Source of the DNA: PALSA-693 sp963702305
Lineage (GTDB): Bacteria > Actinomycetota > Acidimicrobiia > Acidimicrobiales > Palsa-688
Assembly (NCBI GenBank): GCA_963702305.1
Contig: CAVPBX010000001.1
Span: 1 to 64,000, forward strand
Direction of reading: 5' to 3'
Length of the DNA stretch: 64,000 bases
The notes beneath the pieces were generated by a model. It was not told the origin of the DNA and searched no databases. It saw nothing but the letters and a program-made list of their open reading frames with translations. A program made the translations under genes and the position numbers. Positions 25,849-38,370 of the stretch are shown here, one piece after another. Each line of letters starts with the position of its first letter. Position 1 is the first letter of the stretch.

Positions 25849-28002
25849 TCAGCGACTGAGGCGGCGCCGGCTGCGACGCACCAGGGCCAACGCCCCGCCG
25901 CCGAGGCCGAGGACCACGACGCCGACGATCGGCTGCCACGGCCCACCGATAGCTCCGGTGAACGGCAGCGCGGCGGGCAGGGTTGTCGCAGGGGCACCCG
26001 GGATGCTTGCCGGCGTCGGCGTCAACGCCGTCACGGAGGGCTCTACCAACTTGAATGTGCCGGTCAGCACATTGGTATTGGCCCCACCGATATTCGAGAT
26101 GTTGCTGGCCCCTCCCTGACAGCCGTTGATCGTCCCGGTGGCGACGGCCAAGTCCTGGATGATCCCGGCTGGCGAGTTGGACGGGACACTGATATTGATC
26201 GTCAGGACGATCGGCGGGTTAGGTGGGCTGCCGTGAGGCGCGATCGTGTAGGTCAACCCCGTCCACGTCACCGTCGCTGCGGTGGTGGCCGAGGCCGGCG
26301 TGAACTTGCCCCCGGGCTGACCATTCACCGTGGTTGAGGTGACCACGAAGGTCGGGCTGCCGGTGTTGTCGGTGATCGTGTCGGTGACGGTGATGTTGAC
26401 AAGGTTGCAGTCGAGCAGGGCCAGCTTGGCCGGGTCGGGGACCTGAATCGTGTAAGTGAACGGATGTCCGGCCTGGACCGAAGTCGGATTGGCGGTCTTG
26501 ATGACCGGGATGCTGCAGGTGATCGGTGCAGCTAGATTGGCGGTCGCTTCCAGATGGCCGACTGTGAGATCAACGAGATCGCTGAGTTGGGCAGGGATGA
26601 GGGTCGCGAAGGGAGATCCCGTGGGTGCCGAGAGGCCGACGTGGACCCGAGCCAGGTCCCAGGCTCCGGAAGCCATCTGTCCCTCTTGCGAGCTGGCCGT
26701 CCCAGCGGGAGCCGGATCGGGCAGCGTGCCGGCTGCCCCGTTGATGGCTCGAACCGGTGTGCCAATGTCGATACGCCCGAGGGAAAGGTTCAACGGGGCT
26801 GTCAGCGGCGCCGTTCCCGCTCCGATCTGGTTGACGATCCCACCGATCGCGGTGAGGATCGGATTGAGCGGGGTGCTGGGCAGGAGGTTGCTGATGAGCG
26901 TCCCCAGCTGAGAGACAAGCGTCGACGGGTTCAGATCCAGGTGGATCCCACCCTGGCCGATGATCGTGCTCAGGGCAGTCGGCGGAATCAGTGCCGTCGT
27001 GGTGCTCGCCACGGTAATCGTGACCCCAAGGAAATCGTTATCGAGAAGTTGGACCTCGGCGCCGCGGCCTTCACCGGTAGTTATGGCGGCCAATGACACC
27101 GGATTCGGGGGAGCCGTACCGGCTGCGTTCCCCGATACCGTGATGTGCACGGTGGCCAGCCCGAGGAGGTTCAACGTAAGCGGAGCGATGATCTCGCGAG
27201 CCTGCGATGTCAGTCCGAAGCTCCCGTCGCCATTCGACGACAGGAACGTCGCCGAATCACTTTGCGCCGTGGATGTCGTCGTGCCGTCGCCTGCTGTCTC
27301 CACGACCGAACCAGTGGTTGGCACGGTGACGCCGAGCGGCGTCAACAGAGTGCTCAAGAGCGACGAAAGGGAACTCGGTAGGGCGGAATAGGTGAGTACT
27401 CCCACGTTGCTCGCATTCCCGAGCCCGTAGGAGATCGGCTGTCCAATGGGGCACTGGGTCGGGTCGTACACGGCGGCCCCTCGGCCGATGAGGAGGCCGC
27501 CGGTCGCCAGGCCTGCTGGCAGGTTGAGATCACCTGAGCTGGGCAACGCCACAGTCAGGGCCGTCTGGTTCGGCGGCGCGGTGCGCTCGGCCTTGCCGGC
27601 CAGTTTGAGCTGGTCACCGGAACTGTTGTTGGGAACAACGAGGCCAACCCCGAGGCCCAGTCCCGTCCCATAGGCGTTGACGCTCGCGGACTGCGCTGGT
27701 TGCACGAGGAGCCCGCTGCTGGTGCCGGCATTGTCACCGATGATCTGGTTCGGGAGGCCGGCGGTATTCGTGCTTGCACCGGAGAAGGCTTGGGTGAGGT
27801 CCGCAAGATTCGTCGTCCCACCAAGATTTACCGCGCCGACATGGACTTCGCTGCCGGCTGCATCTCCGTGGAAGTTGGCCTGGCCGAACGGCACGGCTCC
27901 GGTGGGAGCGGCGCCGGCCGGCGAGCCGACCACCAGCGCTCCGGCGAGCATCAACACCGCCGCCGTTGCGCCTGCCGCGCCTCGCCCGATCGGTGACTTC
28001 AT
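25849..28002 (-). CDS. LPFTG cell-wall-anchored surface protein
   Basis: 717 residues. ATG 28000-28002 has GGGAGG five bases upstream. Signal peptide residues 1-32 (AGATAAVLMLAGALVVGSP, ending AGAAP). The middle is long, rich in Ser/Thr/Gly/Val and low in charge, as in choice-of-anchor surface proteins. A DUF11-like domain follows (about 505-640: IPVIKTANPTSVQAGHPFTY), then a Pro/Thr linker and the sortase signal LPFTG, a hydrophobic helix and RRSRRRLSR. It would be cut by sortase and linked to the wall. No sortase gene is present in the window. Confidence 0.78.
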   Translation of the reverse strand: MKSPIGRGAAGATAAVLMLAGALVVGSPAGAAPTGAVPFGQANFHGDAAGSEVHVGAVNLGGTTNLADLTQAFSGASTNTAGLPNQIIGDNAGTSSGLLVQPAQSASVNAYGTGLGLGVGLVVPNNSSGDQLKLAGKAERTAPPNQTALTVALPSSGDLNLPAGLATGGLLIGRGAAVYDPTQCPIGQPISYGLGNASNVGVLTYSALPSSLSSLLSTLLTPLGVTVPTTGSVVETAGDGTTTSTAQSDSATFLSSNGDGSFGLTSQAREIIAPLTLNLLGLATVHITVSGNAAGTAPPNPVSLAAITTGEGRGAEVQLLDNDFLGVTITVASTTTALIPPTALSTIIGQGGIHLDLNPSTLVSQLGTLISNLLPSTPLNPILTAIGGIVNQIGAGTAPLTAPLNLSLGRIDIGTPVRAINGAAGTLPDPAPAGTASSQEGQMASGAWDLARVHVGLSAPTGSPFATLIPAQLSDLVDLTVGHLEATANLAAPITCSIPVIKTANPTSVQAGHPFTYTIQVPDPAKLALLDCNLVNITVTDTITDNTGSPTFVVTSTTVNGQPGGKFTPASATTAATVTWTGLTYTIAPHGSPPNPPIVLTINISVPSNSPAGIIQDLAVATGTINGCQGGASNISNIGGANTNVLTGTFKLVEPSVTALTPTPASIPGAPATTLPAALPFTGAIGGPWQPIVGVVVLGLGGGALALVRRSRRRLSR

Positions 28003-28199
28003 CGTGCCTCCCCAGCCATGGTCACTGCCCCGTTTCATTTGTCGGCCAGACAATAGGCGATGGGAGCGCTCAGACAAGTGAACCTTCCTGGATGACCACG
28101 CCGGAAATGCCCAGATTGTCGGATTCAGGGCCTTATCGGAAAGATGGGTGGTAGACGGTCACTTTTCTCGTCGTCACTGGGTTGCGCCAGACTGGACCC

Positions 28200-30837
<2,638 letters not shown>

Positions 30838-30839
<2 letters not shown>

Positions 30840-30926
30840 CAGTACCTGGTGCGAAATGCATCCGTGGTGCACTTATACACATAAGATGCGCCGAAGTGCA
30901 CGACGGATGCGAATCGCGCCACTGTC
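30838..30926. repeat. 89-bp imperfect palindrome between acnA and a LysR gene
   Basis: The outer ends are GACAGT (30838-30843) and ACTGTC (30921-30926). Inside are GCATCCGTGGTGCACTT (30858-30874) and its reverse complement with one mismatch (30894-30910), leaving a loop of about 19 bases. It fills the whole space between two convergent genes. No T-tract follows, so it may be a factor-independent hairpin terminator of the weak kind or a small inverted-repeat mobile element. Confidence 0.8.
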
Positions 30927-30929
30927 AAG

Positions 30930-31841
30930 CTAGGTGGACGGGGGGTGCACGCCCTTGGCCGGGTCCAGGTTGGCGGCCACCATCGCGTCCAGCGCTTCGA
31001 GCATGGCCCGGGCCGGGGCGCTGGGGCGGCCCCGGCGGCGCAGCACCACGCCCACCCGCCGGCGAGGCAGCCCGGCGACGCTTACCCGGGTGAAGCCGCT
31101 CAGCCCCTCGCCGGCGCCGGTCGCGGGCAGGATGGCGGGCCCGTAGCCCTGCAGGGTCAGGGAGGCGATGAGGCGCACCCCGTCGAGCTCGGCCCGGGGT
31201 TGGAGGGTGACGCCGACGGCCGCGCAGGCGGCGTCGATCTCCAGCCGGAACGCCGAGCCCGGCGCCGGTAGCAGCAGGCGGAAGCCGTCCAGCTCCGGCA
31301 GGGAGACCTTCCGGCGGGACGCGAAGGGGTGGGTGCTCGGGACCACCAGGACCAGGTCCTCGTCGAAGAGGGGCCGCTCGACCAGATCCGGGCTGCTCTG
31401 GGGCAGGTTGACGATGGCGGCGTCGAGGGACCCGGAGGCCAGGTGCGGCTCCAGCGTGGCCGAGGTCCCGTCTCCGATCACCAGCCGGACCTTGGGGTGG
31501 ACGGCCGCCATCCGGTCCAGCAGTAGCGGGGCCAACCAGCGGGCGATGGTGCCGATCATGCCGATCCGGGCCGTCCCGGACACCTCGTGGCGCATGGCCG
31601 CCACGTCGGCCACGGCGGCTTCCAGCTCGGCGGTGACCCGGCGGCCTCGTTCGACGACGGCTTGGCCCTCCTCGGTGAGCTGGCCCCCGTGGCGGTCGAC
31701 GAGCTGCACCCCCAGCTCCCGCTCCAGCCGGGCCACGTGACTCGACACGTTCGACTGCACGGTGTGCATGGCGGTGGCCGCAGCCGAGAAGCTGCCGTGA
31801 TCGGCAATGGCGATCAGCGCTTGCAGCTGGCGGAAGTCCAT
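30930..31841 (-). CDS. LysR-family transcriptional regulator
   Basis: 303 residues. The N-terminal helix-turn-helix (MDFRQLQALIAIADHGSFSA, then AMHTVQSNVSSHVARLEREL) is followed by the LysR effector-binding domain (about 90-295), with RIGMIGTIARWLAPLLL, LRRRGRPSAPARAMLEALD at the end. Start at ATG 31839-31841; a 6-codon longer form is possible. Its own target is unknown: the divergent neighbour is the HAD-PlsC gene 112 bases away, and LysR proteins often control their divergent neighbour. It converges with acnA. Confidence 0.9.
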   Translation of the reverse strand: MDFRQLQALIAIADHGSFSAAATAMHTVQSNVSSHVARLERELGVQLVDRHGGQLTEEGQAVVERGRRVTAELEAAVADVAAMRHEVSGTARIGMIGTIARWLAPLLLDRMAAVHPKVRLVIGDGTSATLEPHLASGSLDAAIVNLPQSSPDLVERPLFDEDLVLVVPSTHPFASRRKVSLPELDGFRLLLPAPGSAFRLEIDAACAAVGVTLQPRAELDGVRLIASLTLQGYGPAILPATGAGEGLSGFTRVSVAGLPRRRVGVVLRRRGRPSAPARAMLEALDAMVAANLDPAKGVHPPST

Positions 31842-31953
31842 CGACACTACAGATACCACAGATCACTGCCAACTGCTGAACAGATTCGGCGCCGGTAGGG
31901 ACCGGAGGCCGGCGGCGCCGTCGGGCGGGGCGAAAAAGCGATAGCGTCCGGGC

Positions 31954-33361
31954 ATGGCCGGAGCGGCGGCGATCTTCGACCTGGACCGGACCCTGCTGCG
32001 CACTTCGAGCACGCCGGCGCTCAACTTGGCGCTGTTCGAGCAGGATGTGGCCCGCCGGTCGTCGGTTCCGGGCCAGGGGCTGATGATGCGGTTCTACGAC
32101 CTGTTCGGCGAGAGCCTGCCGTCGATGGCCCTGGCCCGGGCTGCGGCGCTGGCCGCGCGGGGCTGGGCGACGCGGCGAGGTTCACAAGGCGGGGGTGCTG
32201 GCGGCCGACCAACTGGAGCGGCAGGTGCTGCCGTACGTGCCCCCGCTGCTGGAATCGCACCGGGCCGCCGGCCGCCTGCTCGTGCTCGCCACCACCACGC
32301 CCTTCGACATGGTGGCGCCGCTGGCCCGGCGCTTGGGCTTCGACGAGGTCATCGCCACCCGGTACGCCACCTACGTCGACCGCGAAGGGGTGGAGCGCTA
32401 CAACGGCCAGCTGGCCGGAGGGTTTGTCTGGTCCATCGGCAAGCGCCAGGCGGTGCGCCGGTGGGCCAAGTCCGCCGGCGTCGACCTGGGCCAGAGCTGG
32501 GCCTACTCCGACAGCTTTTATGACATCCCGCTGCTGCAGTCCGTCGGGCACCCCACCGCCGTCAACCCGGACGTCCGGCTCCACGCCGCCGCCCTCGTAC
32601 GGCGCTGGCCCGTGGTCCACCTCGACAGCCCGGCCGGGGTGCCGAAGCTGCTGGGCGCCGAGCCCATGGACGTGCTCCGCCTGCTGTTCCAGCAGGTGGC
32701 GTTCCCCTTCGCCCGCTTCGACATCGCCGGTACCGAGCACATCCCCCGCCGAGGGCCGGCGATCGTGACCCCCAACCACCGCAGCTACTTCGACACCGCC
32801 GCCTACGGCCTGGCCGTGTTCGAGGCCGGTCGGAATCCCCGGGGGATGGCCAAGAAGGAACTCTTCGATGCCCCGGTCATCGGCACCCTGATCCGGGCGT
32901 CGGGGGCCATCTGCGTGGACCGCAAACAGACCGGCCGGGTCGCCTACCAGCAGGCCGAACAGGCGCTGCGCAGCGGGGAGGTGTTGATCCTCGCCCCGCA
33001 GGGCACCATCCCGCGAGGTGAGGCCTTCTTCGATCCGCACCTGCACGGCAAGAGCGGCGCCGCCCGCCTGGCCGCGGCCACCGGAGCGCCGGTGATCCCG
33101 ATGGGGGTTTGGGGTACTGAGCACGTGTGGGCGCGTTCGGCGCGGGTTCCCAATGTCACCAACGTGCTGCACCCGCCGACGATCCGGATCCGGGTGGGCC
33201 CCCCGGTCCGGGGGCTGACCGGGACCGACTTCCGCGCTGACACCGAGAGGATCATGGCTGCCATCACGTCTCTCCTGCCGCCCGAGGCCCAACTCCGGCG
33301 GATTCCCACCGCCGAGGAGTTGGCCCGCACCATGCCGGCTGGGGGGGCGGCCGCACCGTGA
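31954..33361 (+). pseudogene. HAD-IB phosphatase / 1-acylglycerol-3-phosphate acyltransferase fusion, frameshifted
   Basis: The first part (from 31954) starts with the HAD motif AIFDLDRTLLRTSS. The frame breaks near 32164-32176; removing one base, for example C 32176, joins it to EVHKAGVLAADQLERQVLPYV and the rest of the HAD domain (SWAYSDSFYDIPLLQ). The second half is PlsC: NHRSYFD (HX4D, acyl-chain transfer) and an acceptor-binding PQGTIPRGEAF (EGTRS-like position). Mycobacterial PlsC (Rv2483c) has the same fusion. Such enzymes make phosphatidic acid. One indel in an otherwise intact gene may be an error. Confidence 0.82.
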
Positions 33362-33371
33362 TGGGCGCACC

Positions 33372-34366
33372 GTGACCGAAGAGGACACCTCCCCGACCGA
33401 GCCTGACGAGCCGTGGCAGATCGCCGCGCCACCACCGCCGCCACCCGCGGCGGGGACGTCGTTGCCGGTGGCCGGGCCACCCCTGGAGCCGCCGGCCGCG
33501 CCGTCCCCGGCCCGCCGGTCGGCTTCGTCGCGCCGGGCCGCTTCCCCGCCCCCGCCCGAGCCAAGCCCTCCCGACGACGCGACGGTGCCGCTGCCCGCCG
33601 CCGGCGCGGTCCCCAGCGCCGACGGGCCGGCTGCCGCGCCGCCGGCTGACGTGGCGCCGCCGGCTGACGTGGCGCCGCCGGCTGACGTGGCGCCCCGGCT
33701 GAGGAGGCGCCGCCGGCTGGCACCCCGGCCCCCTCCGCCGGGCCGCCCTCGCCCGAGCCGCCGTCGTGGGCCGGACCGACTGGCGGCGTCGGGCCGGCGC
33801 CCATGCCCCCGCCGGGTACCGGTGCCGGCGGCGGCGCCGGAGAGAGGGCGCCCTCTTCGCCCGGTGCGCACCGCCTGCCGTGGGCGAGTGGCGTCGCCAC
33901 GGCCAAGTCCGTCCTCGGGCGGGCCAAAGACCACTCGCCCTGGGTGCTCACCCCGGCCGTCATCCTGGTGGCCTTCGCGGTGGCCTGGTTCGCCGGGATC
34001 CTGCTGTCGTTTCGCCACGCCCCGGGCCTGAGCGGGCGGGAACGGGTGCAGCAGTTCTTCGAGCCGGCCAGCTTCTCCTGGGCCGTCGCCGTCCTGGTCG
34101 CCCTGGTCCTGTGGGTCCTCGGCCGCCGGCTGGATCCGCCGCCCGCCCACAAGTCCCGGGTCGGCGACCTGCTGCCCGCGGGCCTGTTCCTGGCGGCCGC
34201 GGCCGTGGTGGTCTCCGCCGCCATCGACGCCCTGGTCGAGCTCACCGCCTTCGGGAACGGGATCGACGCCGCCTTCTCGGGCCTGATCAGCTACCTGGCC
34301 GTCCTCGGCATCGGGGCCGCCACCGCCTGGTGGGCCTTCAAGGAGATCACCAAACCCTCGCCCTGA
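33372..34366 (+). pseudogene. Proline-rich membrane protein, frameshifted
   Basis: The start codes for a long Pro/Ala-rich cytoplasmic stretch. An 18-bp unit encoding PPADVA is repeated three times (about 33641-33694). In the last copy one base is missing (GCGCCCC instead of GCGCCGCC), which shifts the frame; correcting it continues PAEEAPPAG into the membrane part ending at 34366. That part has four helices (LTPAVILVAFAVAWFAGILL, WAVAVLVALVLWVLG, LLPAGLFLAAAAVVVSAAI, LAVLGIGAATAWWAF). About 331 residues in all, function unknown. It follows the HAD-PlsC stop by about 10 bases, so the two are probably one operon. Confidence 0.65.
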
Positions 34367-34389
34367 ACCCGCCGGGGGGGCGGCGAGTT

Positions 34390-34462
34390 GACTCTTTGGA
34401 CATTTCTGCGTCTTCGGAGCACCCGCGACATGGAGTGTCGCGGACGTCCCGAAGAACGCAGA
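34390..34462. repeat. Palindromic intergenic element, copy 1
   Basis: An inner hairpin CCGCGACA-TGGAG-TGTCGCGG (34423-34443) sits inside an outer stem TCTGCGTCTTCGG (34405-34417) with CCGAAGAACGCAGA (34449-34462). GACTCTTTGG (34390-34399) precedes it. The core matches a second copy at 43.1 kb. It lies between convergent genes, where it could also act as a two-way terminator. Confidence 0.75.
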
Positions 34463-34515
34463 TCGGTCAAAGAAACCGGGGCCCAAGCCGATTATCCCTG
34501 CTCGGGTGAGAGGTC

Positions 34516-35436
34516 CTAGTCCGGCGGCCACCGGGTCGCCAACGAGGCGGACCCGGCGTCCCGCCTTCGCCGGCGGCGAGCCGGCCGGCCGTCGCCGAGG
34601 GCCCAGGTGCGCCGCCACGCCCCCGTCTGGGGACCCGTCAACGACGGACTGGTGCGGGCCGCCGCCCGCTTTCTCGCGGTCCACCAGTCGGTGCTCTGCT
34701 CGTCGGCCAACGCCGCCACCGCCCGCTCCAAGCTCTGCGGCCAGGGCCCGGGGGTCGCCGCCGACGTCGGCCCGCAGCGGGCGCCCGAACGTGACGTGGG
34801 TCGGGCCCGGCCGGAGCCGCCTGGCGCCCTTGGCCAGGATCTGCCGGGTCCCTTCGACGTGGACTGGCACGACGGGCCGGCCGGTACGTACCGCCAGCCA
34901 GGCCGCCCCGGCCCGGTGCGGCTGGCCCCAGCCGTCGGGGCTGCGGCCCCCCTCGGGGAAGATCGAGCAGGCTCCAGCCCTCCGCCAGGAGGGCGGCCAC
35001 CCGGTTGGCCGAGTCGCGGCTGACCCGCTGGCGCTCGATCGGCACCGCGTTGAGCAGGAAGGCGAAGGTGACGGCCTTGACGCGGGTGTCGAAGAAGTAG
35101 TCGGCGGCCCCGGCCACGAACATGTGGTGGCGCCACTTCTCCGGGATGACCGACAGGAGGAGGGGCGCGTCGAGGTGGCTGGCGTGGTTGGCCGCGAAGA
35201 TGACCGGCTCGTCGAGGTGGGCGATGCGGTCGAGGCCGGCGACCCGGGGGGAGGCCACGGCGTGCACGACCGGGCCGGCGATCAGCTCGGAGACCAGCAC
35301 CCGCCCCAGGCGGGCCGGGTAACGACGGGCCCAGTCGGTGTCGTAGTCCATCCCCAGGGTGCGCTCGACCGGCGGCCGGGGGACGCCCCCCGGCCAGGTG
35401 GGGCGCGCCCAGCGGGAAGGCGCTCGGCAGCCGCAC
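34516..35436 (-). pseudogene. Lysophospholipid acyltransferase (PlsC family), frameshifted
   Basis: Readable pieces in three frames assemble to one acyltransferase: DYDTDWARRYPARLGRVLV, then FAANHASHLDAP (HX4D motif), FLLNAVPIERQRVS, IFPEGGRSPDGWG (acceptor motif, EGGRS) and PVHVEGTRQILAKG. Two clean breaks are visible: an extra C at 34964 (plus strand) and one extra base near 34731. The start is uncertain; GTG near 35436 or ATG 35351 are candidates. It would acylate a lysophospholipid or glycerophosphate at the membrane. It is the last gene of the minus-strand lipid cluster. No internal stop arises apart from the shifts. Confidence 0.72.
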
Positions 35437-35562
35437 CCGCCGGGCCGGGCCCGGGCCCGTGCCGCGGCCTGGTCCCAACCTCCGGCGTAACGGGCAGCCG
35501 GCGTTTGGGCGGGGTCCCGCCGGGGAGATCGCCGGGCCGCCAGCCCGCTAGCCGCCGGTCCA

Positions 35563-37157
35563 CTAGTGGACGTCCGCGATCATGATCGGGGGGCAGTGCA
35601 GATGGGTGATGGTGGGATCGCGCCCGACCGTGTCGGTGGCCATCTCGAGGGCGTCGGTGAGGGTGGAGGCCGGCGAGAAGCCGAGGCGCCGCACGGCTTT
35701 GGGGTCGCCGCCGACGATGATGACCCGGCCCAGGTGCTCGAGGGCGTGGGCGCCCCAGTACCACATGTAGAAGGGGTGGACCCCGTGGTAGGCGTGGCTG
35801 GTCCGGTACAGGTGGCGGTACCACTCGTCGGTGGCGAAGCGCTCCTCGTAGGTCTTCTCGATCTCGACCGGGTCGGTCGTCGTCGACAGCACCTCCTCGA
35901 AGAAGTCGATGTACGACGGGTGGTGCACCGGATGGAAGGCCCACGGCGTCGGGTGGGACAGGATGGCCACCCCGCCCTCGCGGACGACCGGCCGGCCCCG
36001 GTACAGGTTGAAGAGGTAGCCGAGCCCCATGCACATGACCAGGATGGGGTTCATGATCGAGTTCACGTTGTAGGGGCACAGGTGGGGGAGCCCGAACATC
36101 GCGACGTCGGTCTGGCCCTCCACGTCGACGAGCTGCTGGCGGTAGACGGCGGCGGTGGTGGCCGGCGTGCACCGCCTCGACCTCGCCGGCGTGCACGCCG
36201 GTCATGGCGTGCGGGCGACTTGATGGACTGGAAGATCGACCGGCCCAGTCGGGGCGGGGTGCAGCGACAGGCCCTTGGTGACCGCCAGGTAGGTGGCCCG
36301 GTCCCGGGCCGTCCACTCCCACTCCCGCCTCTGCAGGAAGGCCATCTGGTCGGGGAAGGTGTCGTTGTTGAGGGTGGTCTCGATCTGGAAGACCTTGACC
36401 CCGCTGGCCGCGATGAGCCGGCCCATGCGCCAGTTGGACGAGTGCAGCTCGGAGCGCTCCTGGTCCATGAAGCGACCGGGAGTGGCGCATGGTCTTGACG
36501 TTGTGGTGGTGGCGCAGGCTGCGGTAGCTGGCCAGGCCGGTGGCGACGCTCTTGTGGCCGCCGTCCATGGCGACCAGGTTGATGTTGACGTAGACGAGCA
36601 GGTCCGACTCGGCCGCCCGCTTGTTGATCTCGACGTCCTCGCCCTGGTCGGTCTGGCCCAGGTAGACCATGCCGTCGGGGTCCTCGGCGTCGTGCTGGAG
36701 CAGCAGGCCGTGGGGGGCGAAGGCGTCGTAGACCCGGTCGCCGACGGCGTGGCGCAGCTCGGCCTCGGTCATGCGCCGGTGCAGGGCCAGGGCGCAGATC
36801 AGGACCACGTCGTCGACGCCGGCCGCGGCGGCCAGGTCGAGGACCGCCTCGATGACCCGCTGGCGGTTGTCGGGGCGCTGCATCGGCGGCAGGGGAAGGG
36901 AGATGTCGTCGAAGGCGATGGTCAGCCGCATGCCCGGCGAACAGCAGCTCCGGCAGCGGCGGCTGTCGCCGAGCGGGTGCAGCAGGGCGTCGCGGATGGC
37001 CTCGTCGGGGTCGTCGAGCGGCGCGACCGGCTCGGGGGCGTAGATCGACCCGCGACCGGCCGGCCGGGAGCCGTTCGAGACGGAACCCCTCGCCGTGCCA
37101 GGTCAGGATGGGCGGGGTGGAACGGTCGACGTCGAGGACGAAACCGGGGCGGGGCAT
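35563..37157 (-). pseudogene. DUF2088 / LarA-like (lactate racemase domain) protein, frameshifted
   Basis: Starting at ATG 37155-37157 (GFVLDVDRSTPPILTWHGEG), the protein reads through several frames: MRLTIAFDDISLPLPPM (the LarA DD motif region), DLLVYVNINLVAMDGGHKSV, IAASGVKVFQIETTLN, GLPHLCPYNVNSIMNPILVM and a C-terminus ending ADVH. This pattern is that of DUF2088, the N-terminal part of nickel-pincer lactate racemase LarA. At least six shifts are present. LarA itself isomerises 2-hydroxyacids using a nickel-pincer cofactor; no larB/C/E genes are seen here, so a related but different reaction is likely. Its place in a lipid cluster is unusual. Confidence 0.75.
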
Positions 37158-37175
37158 GAGCGTGTGAGCTGCTTC

Positions 37176-38370
37176 CTATCTTCGCTTCTCGGACCGCAGG
37201 TCGAACGCGACCTTGACGGCGCCGCGGCGGCCGGCGGCGGCGGCGTGCTCGATGGCGTCGGCGTAGCGGTCCAGGGGGTAGGTGGCGCTGACCAGCCGCT
37301 CCAGGCCGGCGGCCTCGACCAGCTCGCATGGCCAGGTCGAAGCTGTGCCGGCCGCCGGCGGCCGGCTCGGGCCCGTAGGCGTAGGCGCCGGCCAGGCGGA
37401 CCTCGCGCTGCCACAGCCCGGTCAGGTCGACGCCGACGTGGCCGGGCATGCCGAGCAGGACGACCGTGCCGCCCGGCGCGGTGACCGCCAGGGCCTCGGC
37501 CAGCGACGCCGCGGTGCCGACGCAGTCGAACACGACCGCGGCGCCCGCCGGTGAGCTGGCCGCTGTCGAGGATCCACGAGCCGGTGGCCCGGCGCACGGC
37601 CCGGCGCAGCTCGCCCGGCTCGACCACGGTCGTGGCGCCCAGCTCGGTCGGCCAGCCGGCGCTGCTCGGGGTGCTTGGCCACCGCGATCAGGGCGGTCGA
37701 TGTCCGGGCGCAGCCGGCGCGACGGCGGCGATGGTGGCCAGGCCCAGGGTGCCGGCCCCGATGACCACCGCCAGCAGCTCCTCGCCGGCCGGCGCGGCGG
37801 CGCGGCCAGGGCGCCGTGCACGGCGCAGGCGGTCGGCTCGATCATGACCGCGGCCTCGTCGCTCCAGCCGTCGGGCACTTCGTGCAGCTGCAGGTCGTGG
37901 GCGACCAGCGCCAGCGACCAGCCGCCGCCGGTGTCGGCGCAGTAGCCGGTCTGCAGGCCGGGCTGCAGGTGGCCGCCGACCAGGCGCTCGCAATGGTTGG
38001 TCCGGCCCGGCCGCGCACGGCCGGGCAGACCGGGTCGATGCCCCGGACCAGGCAGTGCAGGACCGGCTCGATGACCACCCGGCGGCCGTCGGCGGCGTCG
38101 CCGACCACCTCGTGGCCGGGCACGAACGGGAAGCTCACGATCGGCTCGAACCACCGCGACGACCGGCCGTCCACGGTTGCCAGGTCGCTCCCGCAGATCC
38201 CGACCAGCCGGGGCCGCACCACCTGCCAATCCGGGCCCGGCAGCGCGGGCGGGTCGACGTCGGCCAGCCGCAGCGGGCCGACCCGGCCGCCGCCGCCGGC
38301 CCGCCAGCCCGAGGCCACCCGGGCCGCCGCGAACGCGGGCCACGGACCGCTCGAACTGCAGCGCCTTCAT
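37176..38370 (-). pseudogene. Zinc-dependent alcohol dehydrogenase (MDR family), frameshifted
   Basis: ATG 38368-38370 overlaps the stop of the upstream reductase by ATGA. Pieces in order: FERSVARFAAARVASGWRAG, PRLVGICGSDLATVDG (zinc/nucleotide start region), FPFVPGHEVVGDA (catalytic GHE), DPVCPAVRG and GYCADTGGGW (structural-zinc lobe region), VIGAGTLGLATIAAV (NAD(P)-binding Gly motif), VVFDCVGTAASLAEAL, PLDRYADAIEHA and VKVAFDLRSEK at the end. Several one-base shifts break the frame. It would oxidise or reduce an alcohol/aldehyde, probably the product or substrate of the neighbouring acyl-CoA reductase; this link is inferred from the operon. Confidence 0.75.

Noticed and set aside
32021..34870. 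Very long open frame (949 codons) on the minus strand
   Set aside because: It runs antisense to the HAD-PlsC and membrane protein genes and has low-complexity Gly/Arg composition. Only its first 100 or so codons (34516-34870 side) belong to the real acyltransferase, reached by a frameshift.
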